Source of the DNA: Yinghuangia aomiensis
Lineage (GTDB): Bacteria > Actinomycetota > Actinomycetes > Streptomycetales > Streptomycetaceae
Direction: 5' to 3'
Length of the DNA: 64,000 nucleotides
Assembly: GCF_039542225.1 (NCBI RefSeq)
Contig: NZ_BAABHS010000027.1
Span: 1 to 64,000, forward strand
Positions within the stretch are counted from its first letter, which is position 1. Every line of letters starts with the position of its first letter. The position numbers and the translations under genes are program-made. Below, piece by piece: positions 7,866-16,330 of this stretch. The notes below the pieces were generated by a model. It was not told the DNA's origin. It worked only from the letters and a program-made list of their open reading frames with translations, and did not search any database.

Positions 7866-9190
7866 CGGGCAACCACCGTTTCCCCGGCGAGCAGCTCCGC
7901 GTACTTCACGCGGGCGGCGGCCAGCCGTGTCGGAATGTGCTCGGACCCGAAGAGCCGGTCTTCGGCGGGCTCCGCATCGGCGAGCAAGAGCTTGGCCACG
8001 ACGTCCTTGTGCACTTCGGTGGGCCCGTCGGCGATGCCGAGCACCGGTCCCGCGTTCCACATGCGGGTGAGCGGCAGTTCGTTGGAGACACCGAGCGCGC
8101 CGTGGACGTGCATCGCCCGGTAGACGATGTCCACAAGGGTCTTGGGAGTGGCGGCTTTCACCGCCGATATGTGCAGGCGCGCCGAACGGGCATGCCCGCG
8201 GTCGCCGGTCCGTGCCGAACGATCGACCTGCCAGGCCGCATGCAGCACCTGGAGGCGGAACTGCTCGAGCTGGATCCACGTGTCGGCGAGCAACTGGCGG
8301 ACGGACTGCTGATCGGACAACCGGCCGCCGCGCGTCGTCCGGCTTGCGATCCGTTCCGTGGTCATCTCCAACGCCCGCTTGCCGAGGCCGACCGAGCGCA
8401 TGGCGTGGTGGAGCCTCCCACCGCCGAGCCTGGTCTGCGCGATCGCGAAAGCCGACCCGGGGTCGCCGAGGAGGTTCTCGGCCGGGACGCGGCATCCGGT
8501 GAAACGCAGGTAGCCGTGCGCTCCTTCACCCAACTTCTCGTTGCCGAGTCCGGTGCCGCGCACCATCTCCATTCCGGGGGTGCCCTGCGGAATGATGAAC
8601 ATCGACGCGCCGCGCTGGACGGGAACGTCGGGATCGGTCACGACCATGGCGATGACGAACGCGGCGTGCGGGTAGTTGGACGCGAACCACTTCTCACCGT
8701 CGATGACCCACTCGTCACCGTCCCGGACAGCCCGGCAGGTGAAGCCGCCCGGGTCCGCGCCACCGCTCGGCTCGGTCATGGCGAACGTGGACACGATGCG
8801 GCCGTCCAGCAGCGGCTCGAGGAACGTCCGGCGCTGCTCTTCGTTGGCGTAGTGCGCGAGGATCTCGGCGTTCCCGGAATCCGGGGCCTGGGTGCCGAAG
8901 ACCATCGGCGCCCACGACGAACGCCCCAAAATCTCGTTGAGCAGCGCAAGTTGGACCTGGCCCATGCCCATGCCGCCGAGCGAGGGCGGAAGGTGCGCGG
9001 CCCACAGGCCCCGCGCCTTCACCTGCTCCTGGAGCGGACGGACGGCCTCGCGGTAGACCCGTCCGGCGCGGTCGTACGGCTCATCGTTGCCGGGGAACAG
9101 CAGGTCGAGCGGTTCGATCTCCTCGCGGACGAACTCGCCGGCCCAGTCGAGTTCGGCCTGGAAACCAGGATCGGTACTGAAATCCCACAT
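7862..9190 (-). CDS. Acyl-CoA dehydrogenase
   Basis: A 442-aa FAD-dependent acyl-CoA dehydrogenase starting at ATG 9190 (MWDFSTDPGF) with GGAG upstream. Family signatures are TFAMTEPSGGADPGG (FAD/substrate loop), WVIDGEKWFASN, RLGGGRLHHAMRSVG and the C-terminal HVHGALGVSNELPLTRMW with a GPTEVHKDVVAK helix. It resembles the FadE subgroup paired with APH-like proteins. It is expected to introduce the alpha-beta double bond in an acyl-CoA thioester of unknown chain type. It is first in a two-gene operon with the kinase-like gene, behind a candidate TetR operator at 9290. Confidence 0.92.
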   Translation of the reverse strand: MWDFSTDPGFQAELDWAGEFVREEIEPLDLLFPGNDEPYDRAGRVYREAVRPLQEQVKARGLWAAHLPPSLGGMGMGQVQLALLNEILGRSSWAPMVFGTQAPDSGNAEILAHYANEEQRRTFLEPLLDGRIVSTFAMTEPSGGADPGGFTCRAVRDGDEWVIDGEKWFASNYPHAAFVIAMVVTDPDVPVQRGASMFIIPQGTPGMEMVRGTGLGNEKLGEGAHGYLRFTGCRVPAENLLGDPGSAFAIAQTRLGGGRLHHAMRSVGLGKRALEMTTERIASRTTRGGRLSDQQSVRQLLADTWIQLEQFRLQVLHAAWQVDRSARTGDRGHARSARLHISAVKAATPKTLVDIVYRAMHVHGALGVSNELPLTRMWNAGPVLGIADGPTEVHKDVVAKLLLADAEPAEDRLFGSEHIPTRLAAARVKYAELLAGETVVAR

Positions 9191-9289
9191 GCGGGCTCCT
9201 TCTCCCTGACGGGCGCGATGCGGTGATCCGCAGGCGGGTGCCGAGGCGCGTGCGGAAGCCACAGGTGCGGAATGTCATAGGAACCCTAG

Positions 9290-9304
9290 CAGAATGCCAT
9301 TCTC
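9290..9304. promoter_or_regulatory. Candidate TetR operator upstream of the acyl-CoA dehydrogenase operon
   Basis: CAGAATGCCATTCTC matches the palindrome at 5940-5954 in 11 of 12 arm positions. It lies about 100 bp upstream of the dehydrogenase start and just downstream of the tetR gene. A weaker second copy (AGGAATGTGATTCTG, 9 of 12) is at 9311-9325, overlapping the tetR stop. Confidence 0.5.
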
Positions 9305-9308
9305 CAAT

Positions 9309-9959
9309 CTAGGAATGTGATTCTGCTTCTGCAAGAGCGAAGCGCGCCAGTCGGGCGATGTCCTCGTCGTCGGGCGCCGACGCGCGGAACAGATGGTCCT
9401 GCATGACGCCGACGACCGCCGCGGACAGCGTGCGTGCGACGCGCTCCGGGTCTGCAACCCCACATTCTGCGATCGACCCGGCAAACAGTTCCGTCAGCGC
9501 GTCCACGAGCCCGACCGAGACATGCCGCGAACTCGACGGCATACCCGTCGCGTTGGCGAGCACCATGCGGGTCTGTGCGGCCAGCCCGCTGTCGGAGGCC
9601 TGCCTCATCACGGCCGAGATCCCGGCTCGGACGCGGTCCTCGGGATCGCCGGCCGCGGCCATGCAGTGGCGAACGTAGCTCACGACCGTGCGCGCACCTT
9701 GCTCGACGATCGCCTCGACGAGGGCGCCCTTGCCCGCGAAGTAGCGGTAGAACGAGTCGTTCGACAAGCCGGCGGCCGCCACGATGTCGGCGACCCGCGG
9801 CGCCCGGCGGCCGCCGTCCGCCAACATCAGCGCAAGCCCGGCGTCCATGAGCGCCTGCACATCGGACCGCGCGGATTGCTGCAACTCACCGGTCCGGCGC
9901 CGGACGGCACTCTCGGCCAGCGTGGGCCGATCGCCGGGAATGACACTCTCGGTGGCCAT
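9309..9959 (-). CDS. TetR-family transcriptional regulator
   Basis: A 216-aa regulator; ATG 9959 (MATESVIPGD) is chosen because GGAGGGAG lies just upstream, although the frame is open further. The N-terminal helix-turn-helix is residues about 35-80 (VADIVAAAGLSNDSFYRYFAGKGALVEAIV), followed by an all-helical ligand-binding/dimer domain. TetR proteins in fatty-acid clusters usually sense acyl-CoAs. Its position between the acyl-CoA dehydrogenase and divergent SDRs, plus the shared palindrome, makes it the likely local repressor. An ATTCTC half-site at 10018-10023 in its own promoter is only a weak sign of autoregulation. Confidence 0.9.
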   Translation of the reverse strand: MATESVIPGDRPTLAESAVRRRTGELQQSARSDVQALMDAGLALMLADGGRRAPRVADIVAAAGLSNDSFYRYFAGKGALVEAIVEQGARTVVSYVRHCMAAAGDPEDRVRAGISAVMRQASDSGLAAQTRMVLANATGMPSSSRHVSVGLVDALTELFAGSIAECGVADPERVARTLSAAVVGVMQDHLFRASAPDDEDIARLARFALAEAESHS

Positions 9960-10084
9960 ACGGCTCCCTCCGGGCGATGAAGATGCGAGATCAAGATTCC
10001 CTCTAAGTGGAAGCATGATTCTCGCACCCTGAACGTGGCAACAGAGCCCTGCATGAAGCCGCGTCGCACCGCCCGACCGACACC

Positions 10085-11842
10085 TCAGCGGCTATCGACA
10101 GCCGTTGCCCGGACGGCCATGAATTCCTTGCCCGGCATGCTGATGCGGCATATGCCGCGATACACGCCGGACAGGCGGGTGACGGTCATCTCCCACGTAT
10201 CGATGACGTCGATGTGGAAGTCGCGATCGGGCGGCAGCCGCAGAGAGGCGAATGCCGGCTGCTGACGTCCGTAGTAGTAGAGGTGGTGCACGCCGACGAT
10301 GCCGCCGTACGGAACGCCCACGTACGTGGACAACGGCTCCAGAACGCCGCCGGGCGACTCGGCGACGATCCTGCCGAGAAATGCGATGCGGTCCGGTGAG
10401 TCGCCGGTGAGGTCGCCGCCCTTCGCCCACCAGAGTTGTTCGTCGCTGCGGTAGTACGTCTCGCCGTGACCGACGTAGCCGCCGCGGATGGCACCCTCCC
10501 AGCAGCGCCGGACCATCTCCTCGCCCGTCAGGTTGCCCCAACCGTGTTCGAGGTCGCCTTCATACCCGCATTCGTCGACGACAACGGGTTTGCCCCACAT
10601 CCGGCGCCAGATGTCGACCTCTTCAGCGGTGCGGTACTGGTCGATGCGCTGGACGCTGGCATGGGTGATCCACGGGCGGGAGTGGTCGTAGAAGGCCAGC
10701 CCGTTGTGGATGGACAGCAAATGCCGAGCCGGGTCGTTGGCCACGACGATGTCCGCGAGGCGCTCCCAGTCGGATTCGGTCTTCCCCAGCACGAAGTCGT
10801 ACTCGTTGGCCATCGACCACCACACGTTCGGATACGCCCACAGGCGCCTCACGAGGTAGCGGGTGTAGCTGTCGTCGGTGGCCTGGCCCAGCTCCGCAAA
10901 GCCCCACCGGTCGTACGGGTGGAAGAGGATGATGTCCGCCTGGATGCCGCGGCGCCCCAGCTCGACCACCGCGGACTCCAGACGCCGGAAGAACTCCGGG
11001 TCGAACCGGCTGTGATCGAAGCCCTGTTCAGGGTCTCCGGGGAAGGGATACAGCTCCGGTTCATCGGCGTTGTAGTCGTACGCCTTGGGGAAGACCAGCA
11101 TCCGCAGTTTGTTGAACGGCGCCGATTCCAAGGTGCGCAGCGTTGCCTCACGGTCGGCTTCGGGCTGGTGGATCCACGCGTATGCCGTCGTCCCCCAGGG
11201 GCTGTACCGCGTTCCGTCCGCGTGGGCGAAGTGGAAGCCGTCCACACGTACCGGTCCGTGCTCGCCGAGGGGTGCCTCCGCGACGTCGAAGCGCCCTGTC
11301 AATCCATGCAAGCTGCGGGCATTGGAAGATGTGACGAACTCCCAGCAGCCGGAGCTCTCCGGGAGAAAACGAATGATCCACCGGCCATCCCCGTCGTAGA
11401 ACCCGCCCACAGTGACGGTGGTCCCGTCGCGGCTGAACCGTGCCGTCAGCTCGACATCGATGAACGGATTGCCGTGCGAGGGCCCCGCGATCACGATCTC
11501 CGCCGGAGACCAACGTGTCGCCCCGCGGGGAACCTCCGGCTTGGCCGAGGCCTCCGCAACTCCGGGCCCCTCGTAGTCGGGACGGCCGGCCGTCGAAGGG
11601 ACCGCAGAAGTGACGGGGATGGGCGGCGTCTCCAGGCCGGCGAGTGCCTCCCAGAGAAGCGCCGGATCGGTCGTCGCCGCGGTGGCCGTCGAGAATTGTT
11701 CGGCAAGAAGCCACATCGGCCAGGTCCGCAAATGTTCCAGCGCAGGATGGCCGAGCAGACTGGGGAAGGCCGTCTCCACCACGCGTCGCCCTTCAGGGCT
11801 CCGCAAGATGTCATGTACCCGTGAGTTGCGATCGAAGCTCAT
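10085..11842 (-). CDS. DUF5060/DUF4038-like/DUF5605 glycoside hydrolase, copy 1
   Basis: A 585-aa protein starting at ATG 11842 (MSFDRNSRVHDILRSP). An N-terminal helical part is followed by a DUF5060-type beta domain (about 130-230: GPSHGNPFIDVELTARF, GGFYDGDGRW). Then comes a TIM barrel of the DUF4038/apiosidase-like class (HADGTRYSPWGTTAYAW, VWWSMANEYDF, VVVDECGYEG) and a C-terminal beta domain resembling DUF5605. The Glu in ANEYD and the Glu in VDECGYEG are candidate acid/base and nucleophile. It has no signal peptide. It is the last gene of the operon that starts with the binding protein at 20025. A close paralogue lies at 35963-37723. The specificity is inferred only: DUF4038 enzymes include GH140 apiosidases. 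Confidence 0.8.
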   Translation of the reverse strand: MSFDRNSRVHDILRSPEGRRVVETAFPSLLGHPALEHLRTWPMWLLAEQFSTATAATTDPALLWEALAGLETPPIPVTSAVPSTAGRPDYEGPGVAEASAKPEVPRGATRWSPAEIVIAGPSHGNPFIDVELTARFSRDGTTVTVGGFYDGDGRWIIRFLPESSGCWEFVTSSNARSLHGLTGRFDVAEAPLGEHGPVRVDGFHFAHADGTRYSPWGTTAYAWIHQPEADREATLRTLESAPFNKLRMLVFPKAYDYNADEPELYPFPGDPEQGFDHSRFDPEFFRRLESAVVELGRRGIQADIILFHPYDRWGFAELGQATDDSYTRYLVRRLWAYPNVWWSMANEYDFVLGKTESDWERLADIVVANDPARHLLSIHNGLAFYDHSRPWITHASVQRIDQYRTAEEVDIWRRMWGKPVVVDECGYEGDLEHGWGNLTGEEMVRRCWEGAIRGGYVGHGETYYRSDEQLWWAKGGDLTGDSPDRIAFLGRIVAESPGGVLEPLSTYVGVPYGGIVGVHHLYYYGRQQPAFASLRLPPDRDFHIDVIDTWEMTVTRLSGVYRGICRISMPGKEFMAVRATAVDSR

Positions 11843-11898
11843 GAGGAAGCCTTCCTGTCGTGGCCGGGCGACAAAGAGCACGAGGGTCAGGGGCGCCG

Positions 11899-13401
11899 CT
11901 ACCCGGCGGAGGTCGCCCGGGGTTCGGCGAGATGCGTGTCGTAGGCGAATTCCGTCAGAACGGCGTCGCCTTCCAGAGCCTCGACGCCGACCACGCGCCC
12001 GGTGAATCCGCACGCCACCTCGGTGGACAGGTAGCGGCCGTCCATTTCGGCAAGCACCCGGAATCGGCCGTCTTGGACGTAGCCGAGTTCGAGCCGGTCC
12101 GGGCCGTTGTGGAGACCGTAGGCCTCGGACATGTCCACGGCGCGGATCGCCAGCGGGCTGTGTGCGGAGACACCGGCCGCGGCACCCAGTTCCTGGTCGA
12201 AAGGCCCGACGACCGCCCGTGCCGTGAGTACATCGCCGCGTCGCTCGACGCCGACCCAGTGCTCAGCGTCGATCTGGACGACCAACGCGACGTCGCCGAC
12301 GGGAACAGTTGCCTTCGCCTGCCACTCCGCGTCGCGGGCCCGGACCGCCAGGAGATGGTGCGGCTCTCGTCCACCTTGCGGACGTCCGGCACGGAGGGTC
12401 ACGCCGCCGTCCCGAGGCGCGTCGGCGTCTTCGCACCGGACGAAGGTGTCCAGGGTCACGCCTGGTGAGATCCACCTCGGATGCAGCACACCGTCGGCGA
12501 AGTCGTCGACGAACGAGGTCGGCTGAGGCGGGACGCCGAAGGCGTCTTCGACGACGACCGGCCAGTCGTCGACCCATTCGACCCCCGCAAGAAACGTCTC
12601 TCGGCCGTTGACGTGGAACCCCGGCGTGCTGCCGCGCGGACGAACACCGAGATAGACCATGGCCCAGCTGCCGTCAGGCGAGGCGACCAGGTCCGCGTGG
12701 CCGGTGTTCTGGACCGGGTGACGCGTGCTCCGATGCGAGAAGACCGGGTTGGCCGGGTGGGGGTCGAAAGGTCCGCCGACGGAACGTGACCGGGCGACCG
12801 ACACGGCATGACCGCGTTCGGTTCCGCCTTCGGCAATGACCAAGTACCACCAGCCGTTGCGGGCGTACAAATGGGGTGCCTCGGGATGCGCCAGTCCGGT
12901 TCCGGTCCACACCGTACGGGGCTCGGACAGCAAGTGGCCGGTGCGAGGATCGACCGCCGCCTGCCGGATGCCGTCCTCGTGCGCCCACGTCAGGTGGCAG
13001 GTCCCTTGCTCGTCCCAGGCGAGGTCGGGGTCGATACCGATCGCTCCGTCCGTGTAGACGGGGGCGCTCCAGCCCTTGCCCGGATCCGTTGTATGCACGA
13101 TCAGATGGCCCTTGGCGCGCTCGATGAGATTGGTGGTCACCAACCAGAACTCACCGTCGTGGAACCGGAGCGTCGGCGCGAAGATGCCCGTGCTCCCCGC
13201 GGCAGCACCTCGCACCACCCGCAGTTGCTCGGCCCTGTCCAGAACGTTGCCGACCTGCTCCCACCTCAGCAGGTCCGTGCTTCGAAAGAGCGGGACCCCG
13301 GGGAAGTACTCGAAACTTGAGGTCGCGAGGTAGTAGGCGTCCCCTGCCCAGCAGACGGAGGGGTCCGGGTGGAAGCCGGGAAGGATCGGATGCGTGCTCA
13401 T
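11899..13401 (-). CDS. GH43 glycoside hydrolase (beta-xylosidase/arabinofuranosidase type)
   Basis: A 500-aa protein starting at ATG 13401 (MSTHPILPGFHPDPS). The five-bladed propeller carries the family triad: Asp13 in HPDPS (base), Asp in IGIDPDLAWDE and Glu in HPEAPHLYARN (acid). The C-terminal ~190 residues form the beta-sandwich typical of GH43 xylosidases (DDFADGVLHPRWISPG onward). It removes xylose or arabinose units by inversion. It has no signal peptide, so it acts on imported oligosaccharides or glycosides. It is 65 bp downstream of the LivHMG fusion in the same direction, and the DUF5060 hydrolase follows. Confidence 0.9.
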   Translation of the reverse strand: MSTHPILPGFHPDPSVCWAGDAYYLATSSFEYFPGVPLFRSTDLLRWEQVGNVLDRAEQLRVVRGAAAGSTGIFAPTLRFHDGEFWLVTTNLIERAKGHLIVHTTDPGKGWSAPVYTDGAIGIDPDLAWDEQGTCHLTWAHEDGIRQAAVDPRTGHLLSEPRTVWTGTGLAHPEAPHLYARNGWWYLVIAEGGTERGHAVSVARSRSVGGPFDPHPANPVFSHRSTRHPVQNTGHADLVASPDGSWAMVYLGVRPRGSTPGFHVNGRETFLAGVEWVDDWPVVVEDAFGVPPQPTSFVDDFADGVLHPRWISPGVTLDTFVRCEDADAPRDGGVTLRAGRPQGGREPHHLLAVRARDAEWQAKATVPVGDVALVVQIDAEHWVGVERRGDVLTARAVVGPFDQELGAAAGVSAHSPLAIRAVDMSEAYGLHNGPDRLELGYVQDGRFRVLAEMDGRYLSTEVACGFTGRVVGVEALEGDAVLTEFAYDTHLAEPRATSAG

Positions 13402-13466
13402 GCCTTGTCTTTCTTCATGATCGGAAGTGCGGGCGCCGGCCCTGCCGCGCGCGAAGCTCCACGTGT

Positions 13467-16325
13467 CTACGTCGGCGCGTCCGCCGTCCGGCGTCGTGTG
13501 CCCGTCCCCGGACCGGGCGCGGTGCTCCGTTCGATGGCCCTTTCGTCGGTGCCGAGGTAGCTGGCGACGACCTTCGGATCGTTGCGGACCGTTTCCGGCG
13601 CTCCCGACGCGATCACCCGGCCGGCTTCGAGGCAGTAGACGCGATCGCTGATGCCCATGATCAGCGGCATATCGTGCTCGATGACGAGCATCGAGGCACC
13701 CATTTCGCGGCGGACCTCCAGGATGAGCGGCCCGAACGCTTCGGTTTCGCGCTGGGCGACTCCGGCGGTGGGCTCGTCCAGGCACAGCACGCGAGCATCC
13801 AGCGCCAGCAGACCGGCGAGTTCGACGATGCGCCGGGTTCCGGTCGACAGATCGCCGATGAATGCGTCCGCATAGCGGCCGAGTCCGAGGAAATCGATGA
13901 GGTCGTCGGCGTCCGACCGCTTCGCCTTCTCGTGCTTGAACGTGTGCGGCAGGTGCAGCGCGGTGGACAGCAGGCCGGTCCTGCGGCGGGCTTCCAGAGC
14001 GATCTGAACCGTCTCGCGAACGGTGAGTTCCGGGAACAGCGTGGCGGCCTGGAACGTGCGCCCCAAGCCCACGCGGGCACGGGCCGCAGACGCCATGCCG
14101 GACACATCCTTGCCCAGCAGTTCCACAGATCCGCGGGCCGGAACGAATCCGCCGATCGCGTTCATGAGGGTCGACTTGCCCGCACCGTTCGTGCCGATCA
14201 GACCGACGATCTCGTTCGGCCCCACCTCCAGGGTCACGCCGTCGACCGCCTTGCGTCCCCCGAACTTGACTCCGATGTCCGACGCCGACAGCACGGCCCG
14301 GTCGTCCGGAAGAGGCCGGGGGCGCTCACGGGTCAATGCCCGGGGCGCGGAGGTTGCGGTTTTGGCCGGCAGCGCAGGGGCAACACGCTTGTCGGCCCAC
14401 GCCAAGACGGCGTCCCGGGCCGAATAACCGATCTGGACCAAGCCTCCCGGGAAGTACAGCAGCAGGACCAGCAGGCCGAGACTCGACGTCAGCAGCGGTA
14501 CCAGCTCGTTGCCCGGGAAGATGGCAGGCAGGCCTATCACCCAAAGCGCGCCGAGGACCGGCCCGGAGACGGACCCGAGACCACCGATCACCACAATCGA
14601 CACCAAGGTCAGCGAGTCCGGGCTCAGAAAGTACTTGTCCGTGTACGGCACCGTCTGCACGGCGCCGGCCAGGAGAGCCCCGCCGAGGCCGGCGATGCCG
14701 CCCGCAAGCGCGAACGCCCGGAGCTTCACCCGGGTCGCACTGACGGTGTAGGCCGCAGCCGTCGCCGCATTGTCGCGAACACCGATGGTGGTCCGCCCGA
14801 TTCCGGACTTCCGCAGCCGGGCGACCACGGCCAGGACGACGACCAGGACGACGAGGACGACGTAGTAGTAGGCGCGTTGCGTCGAAACGTCGATCCCGAA
14901 GACCGTGCTGCGCGGGAACGACGCCGTGTCCATACCCGCATCGTGGAAGACGTCGCGCCGGTAGAAGTACTGCTCGGCCGCGACAGCAAACGCAAATGTG
15001 CTGACCGCGAGAAGGAGCCCGCGAACCCTGAGCGCGCCGGCGCCGACGACGGCGGCGAGAGCGGCGGCCGTCAACGTCGCCACGGCTACCGCAGCCGGGA
15101 ACGTCAGAGGCCGCAGGGAGTAGACGTTCGCTCCGATTTCGATGTGCATCCCGCGGTTGAGAGCCGCGGCGACCAGGGCCCCGAGCCCGGCGAAAGCCAT
15201 CTGTCCCAAGGACAGTTGGCCCGCCCATCCCGTCAAGACCGTCACCGATGCGGCGCATATCGCGTACGCCAGGATGACCGTGTACAAGAGGTGACGCGAC
15301 GGCTGGGTCACAGCCAACGGCACGATCACCGCTGTCAGACCGAGGACGACCAGACCTGCGCGTTCCATGTGGCGGACCCACCACACCGTGCGCAGACGCT
15401 CGGGCACGGGCTTCACCTTGGGAGCGAACGAGAACGTCGACGCCTCGGCTCCGCGGCCCCGGCCGACGAAGAACACCGCAGTCAGCACGACGGCGAAAAC
15501 GACGAGGTCGGTCAAGCCCGGCTGGTCCAACCAGTTGAACTGGATGAACGACTGCATCAAGCCGAGAAGCACCCCGGACACCAGAGCCACGCCGAAGGAC
15601 ACCATTCTGGCGACCACCGCCGCAGCCAGAGCCCTCAGCAGCGTCGTGGGACCGAGTTCGGTGACCTGGGTGAGAGAGGCGTTCTGGGCCGAGATGAGAA
15701 TCATGCACAACGTTGCGAGCAGCCCGGCGATGGCCCACACAGCGGTGGACACCAGCTTCGGGTTGATCCCGTTCAGCCGTGCCAGTTCCGGGTTGGCCGC
15801 GGAAGCCTTGACGGTCTTGCCCAGGACGGTGCGGCCCAGGAACAAACTGAGCGCGATCGCGGCGACCGGGACCCCGACAAGGACGGACACCTGCGCCCCG
15901 GTGATCCGGAGATTGTCGACGGGCGACCAGGTGCCCGACCACGGCACCGGATATGTGTGGTCGGAGTAGCCGTCCAGGTCCGGGTACGCGGTGACGATCG
16001 TCAGCGCGAGCTGGGCAATGCCAATGGTGGCGACCAGCATGATGACACGCGGCGCTTGGAAGAGCCGCCGGACGACCGCGAGGTCGACGATGGCGCCGAA
16101 GACGGTGCCGGCGAGCAGGGCGATGGCCAGGGCGATCCAGTACGGCACGTGGTAGCGCACCGCGAGCAGGGCGAACAGTCCCGAGCCGACCAGGCCCATG
16201 TTGGCGACCGCGAAGTTGATCACCCGGGTGGAACGGTGTACCAGGACGATCCCCATGGCCAGCAGACCGATGATCAGTCCGGTGACCGCCCCGTCGAACA
16301 GCAGTTGCATCGTGGGCATTTGCAT
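13467..16325 (-). CDS. LivH-LivM-LivG triple fusion: ABC permease-permease-ATPase
   Basis: A single 952-aa polypeptide. Residues about 1-295 are a LivH-type permease (MQLLFDGAVTGLIIGLLAMG, GRTVLGKTVKASAANPELAR), about 320-640 a LivM-type permease (TGWAGQLSLGQMAFAGLGAL, VSIVVIGGLGSVSGPVLGAL), and about 678-925 a LivG ATPase. The ATPase has GTNGAGKST, LCLDEPTAG and VIEHDM; its signature reads LSTGTRR instead of LSGGQ, a variant common in actinomycete LivG proteins. It provides both membrane channels and one motor of a HAAT-type importer. The second ATPase is the LivF part of the gene ending 5 bp upstream. Linked hydrolases suggest a sugar or glycoside substrate, not an amino acid. Confidence 0.9.
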   Translation of the reverse strand: MQMPTMQLLFDGAVTGLIIGLLAMGIVLVHRSTRVINFAVANMGLVGSGLFALLAVRYHVPYWIALAIALLAGTVFGAIVDLAVVRRLFQAPRVIMLVATIGIAQLALTIVTAYPDLDGYSDHTYPVPWSGTWSPVDNLRITGAQVSVLVGVPVAAIALSLFLGRTVLGKTVKASAANPELARLNGINPKLVSTAVWAIAGLLATLCMILISAQNASLTQVTELGPTTLLRALAAAVVARMVSFGVALVSGVLLGLMQSFIQFNWLDQPGLTDLVVFAVVLTAVFFVGRGRGAEASTFSFAPKVKPVPERLRTVWWVRHMERAGLVVLGLTAVIVPLAVTQPSRHLLYTVILAYAICAASVTVLTGWAGQLSLGQMAFAGLGALVAAALNRGMHIEIGANVYSLRPLTFPAAVAVATLTAAALAAVVGAGALRVRGLLLAVSTFAFAVAAEQYFYRRDVFHDAGMDTASFPRSTVFGIDVSTQRAYYYVVLVVLVVVLAVVARLRKSGIGRTTIGVRDNAATAAAYTVSATRVKLRAFALAGGIAGLGGALLAGAVQTVPYTDKYFLSPDSLTLVSIVVIGGLGSVSGPVLGALWVIGLPAIFPGNELVPLLTSSLGLLVLLLYFPGGLVQIGYSARDAVLAWADKRVAPALPAKTATSAPRALTRERPRPLPDDRAVLSASDIGVKFGGRKAVDGVTLEVGPNEIVGLIGTNGAGKSTLMNAIGGFVPARGSVELLGKDVSGMASAARARVGLGRTFQAATLFPELTVRETVQIALEARRRTGLLSTALHLPHTFKHEKAKRSDADDLIDFLGLGRYADAFIGDLSTGTRRIVELAGLLALDARVLCLDEPTAGVAQRETEAFGPLILEVRREMGASMLVIEHDMPLIMGISDRVYCLEAGRVIASGAPETVRNDPKVVASYLGTDERAIERSTAPGPGTGTRRRTADAPT

Positions 16326-16330
16326 GACCT

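Noticed and set aside
10009..10023. A TetR autoregulatory operator in the tetR promoter
   Set aside because: Only one half-site (ATTCTC) is good; the other arm matches at 2 of 6 positions, so it was not listed as an operator.
13977..14250. The LSTGTRR signature of the LivG domain as an inactivating change
   Set aside because: Walker A, Walker B and the switch His are intact, and this variant signature is familiar from other actinomycete LivG proteins.
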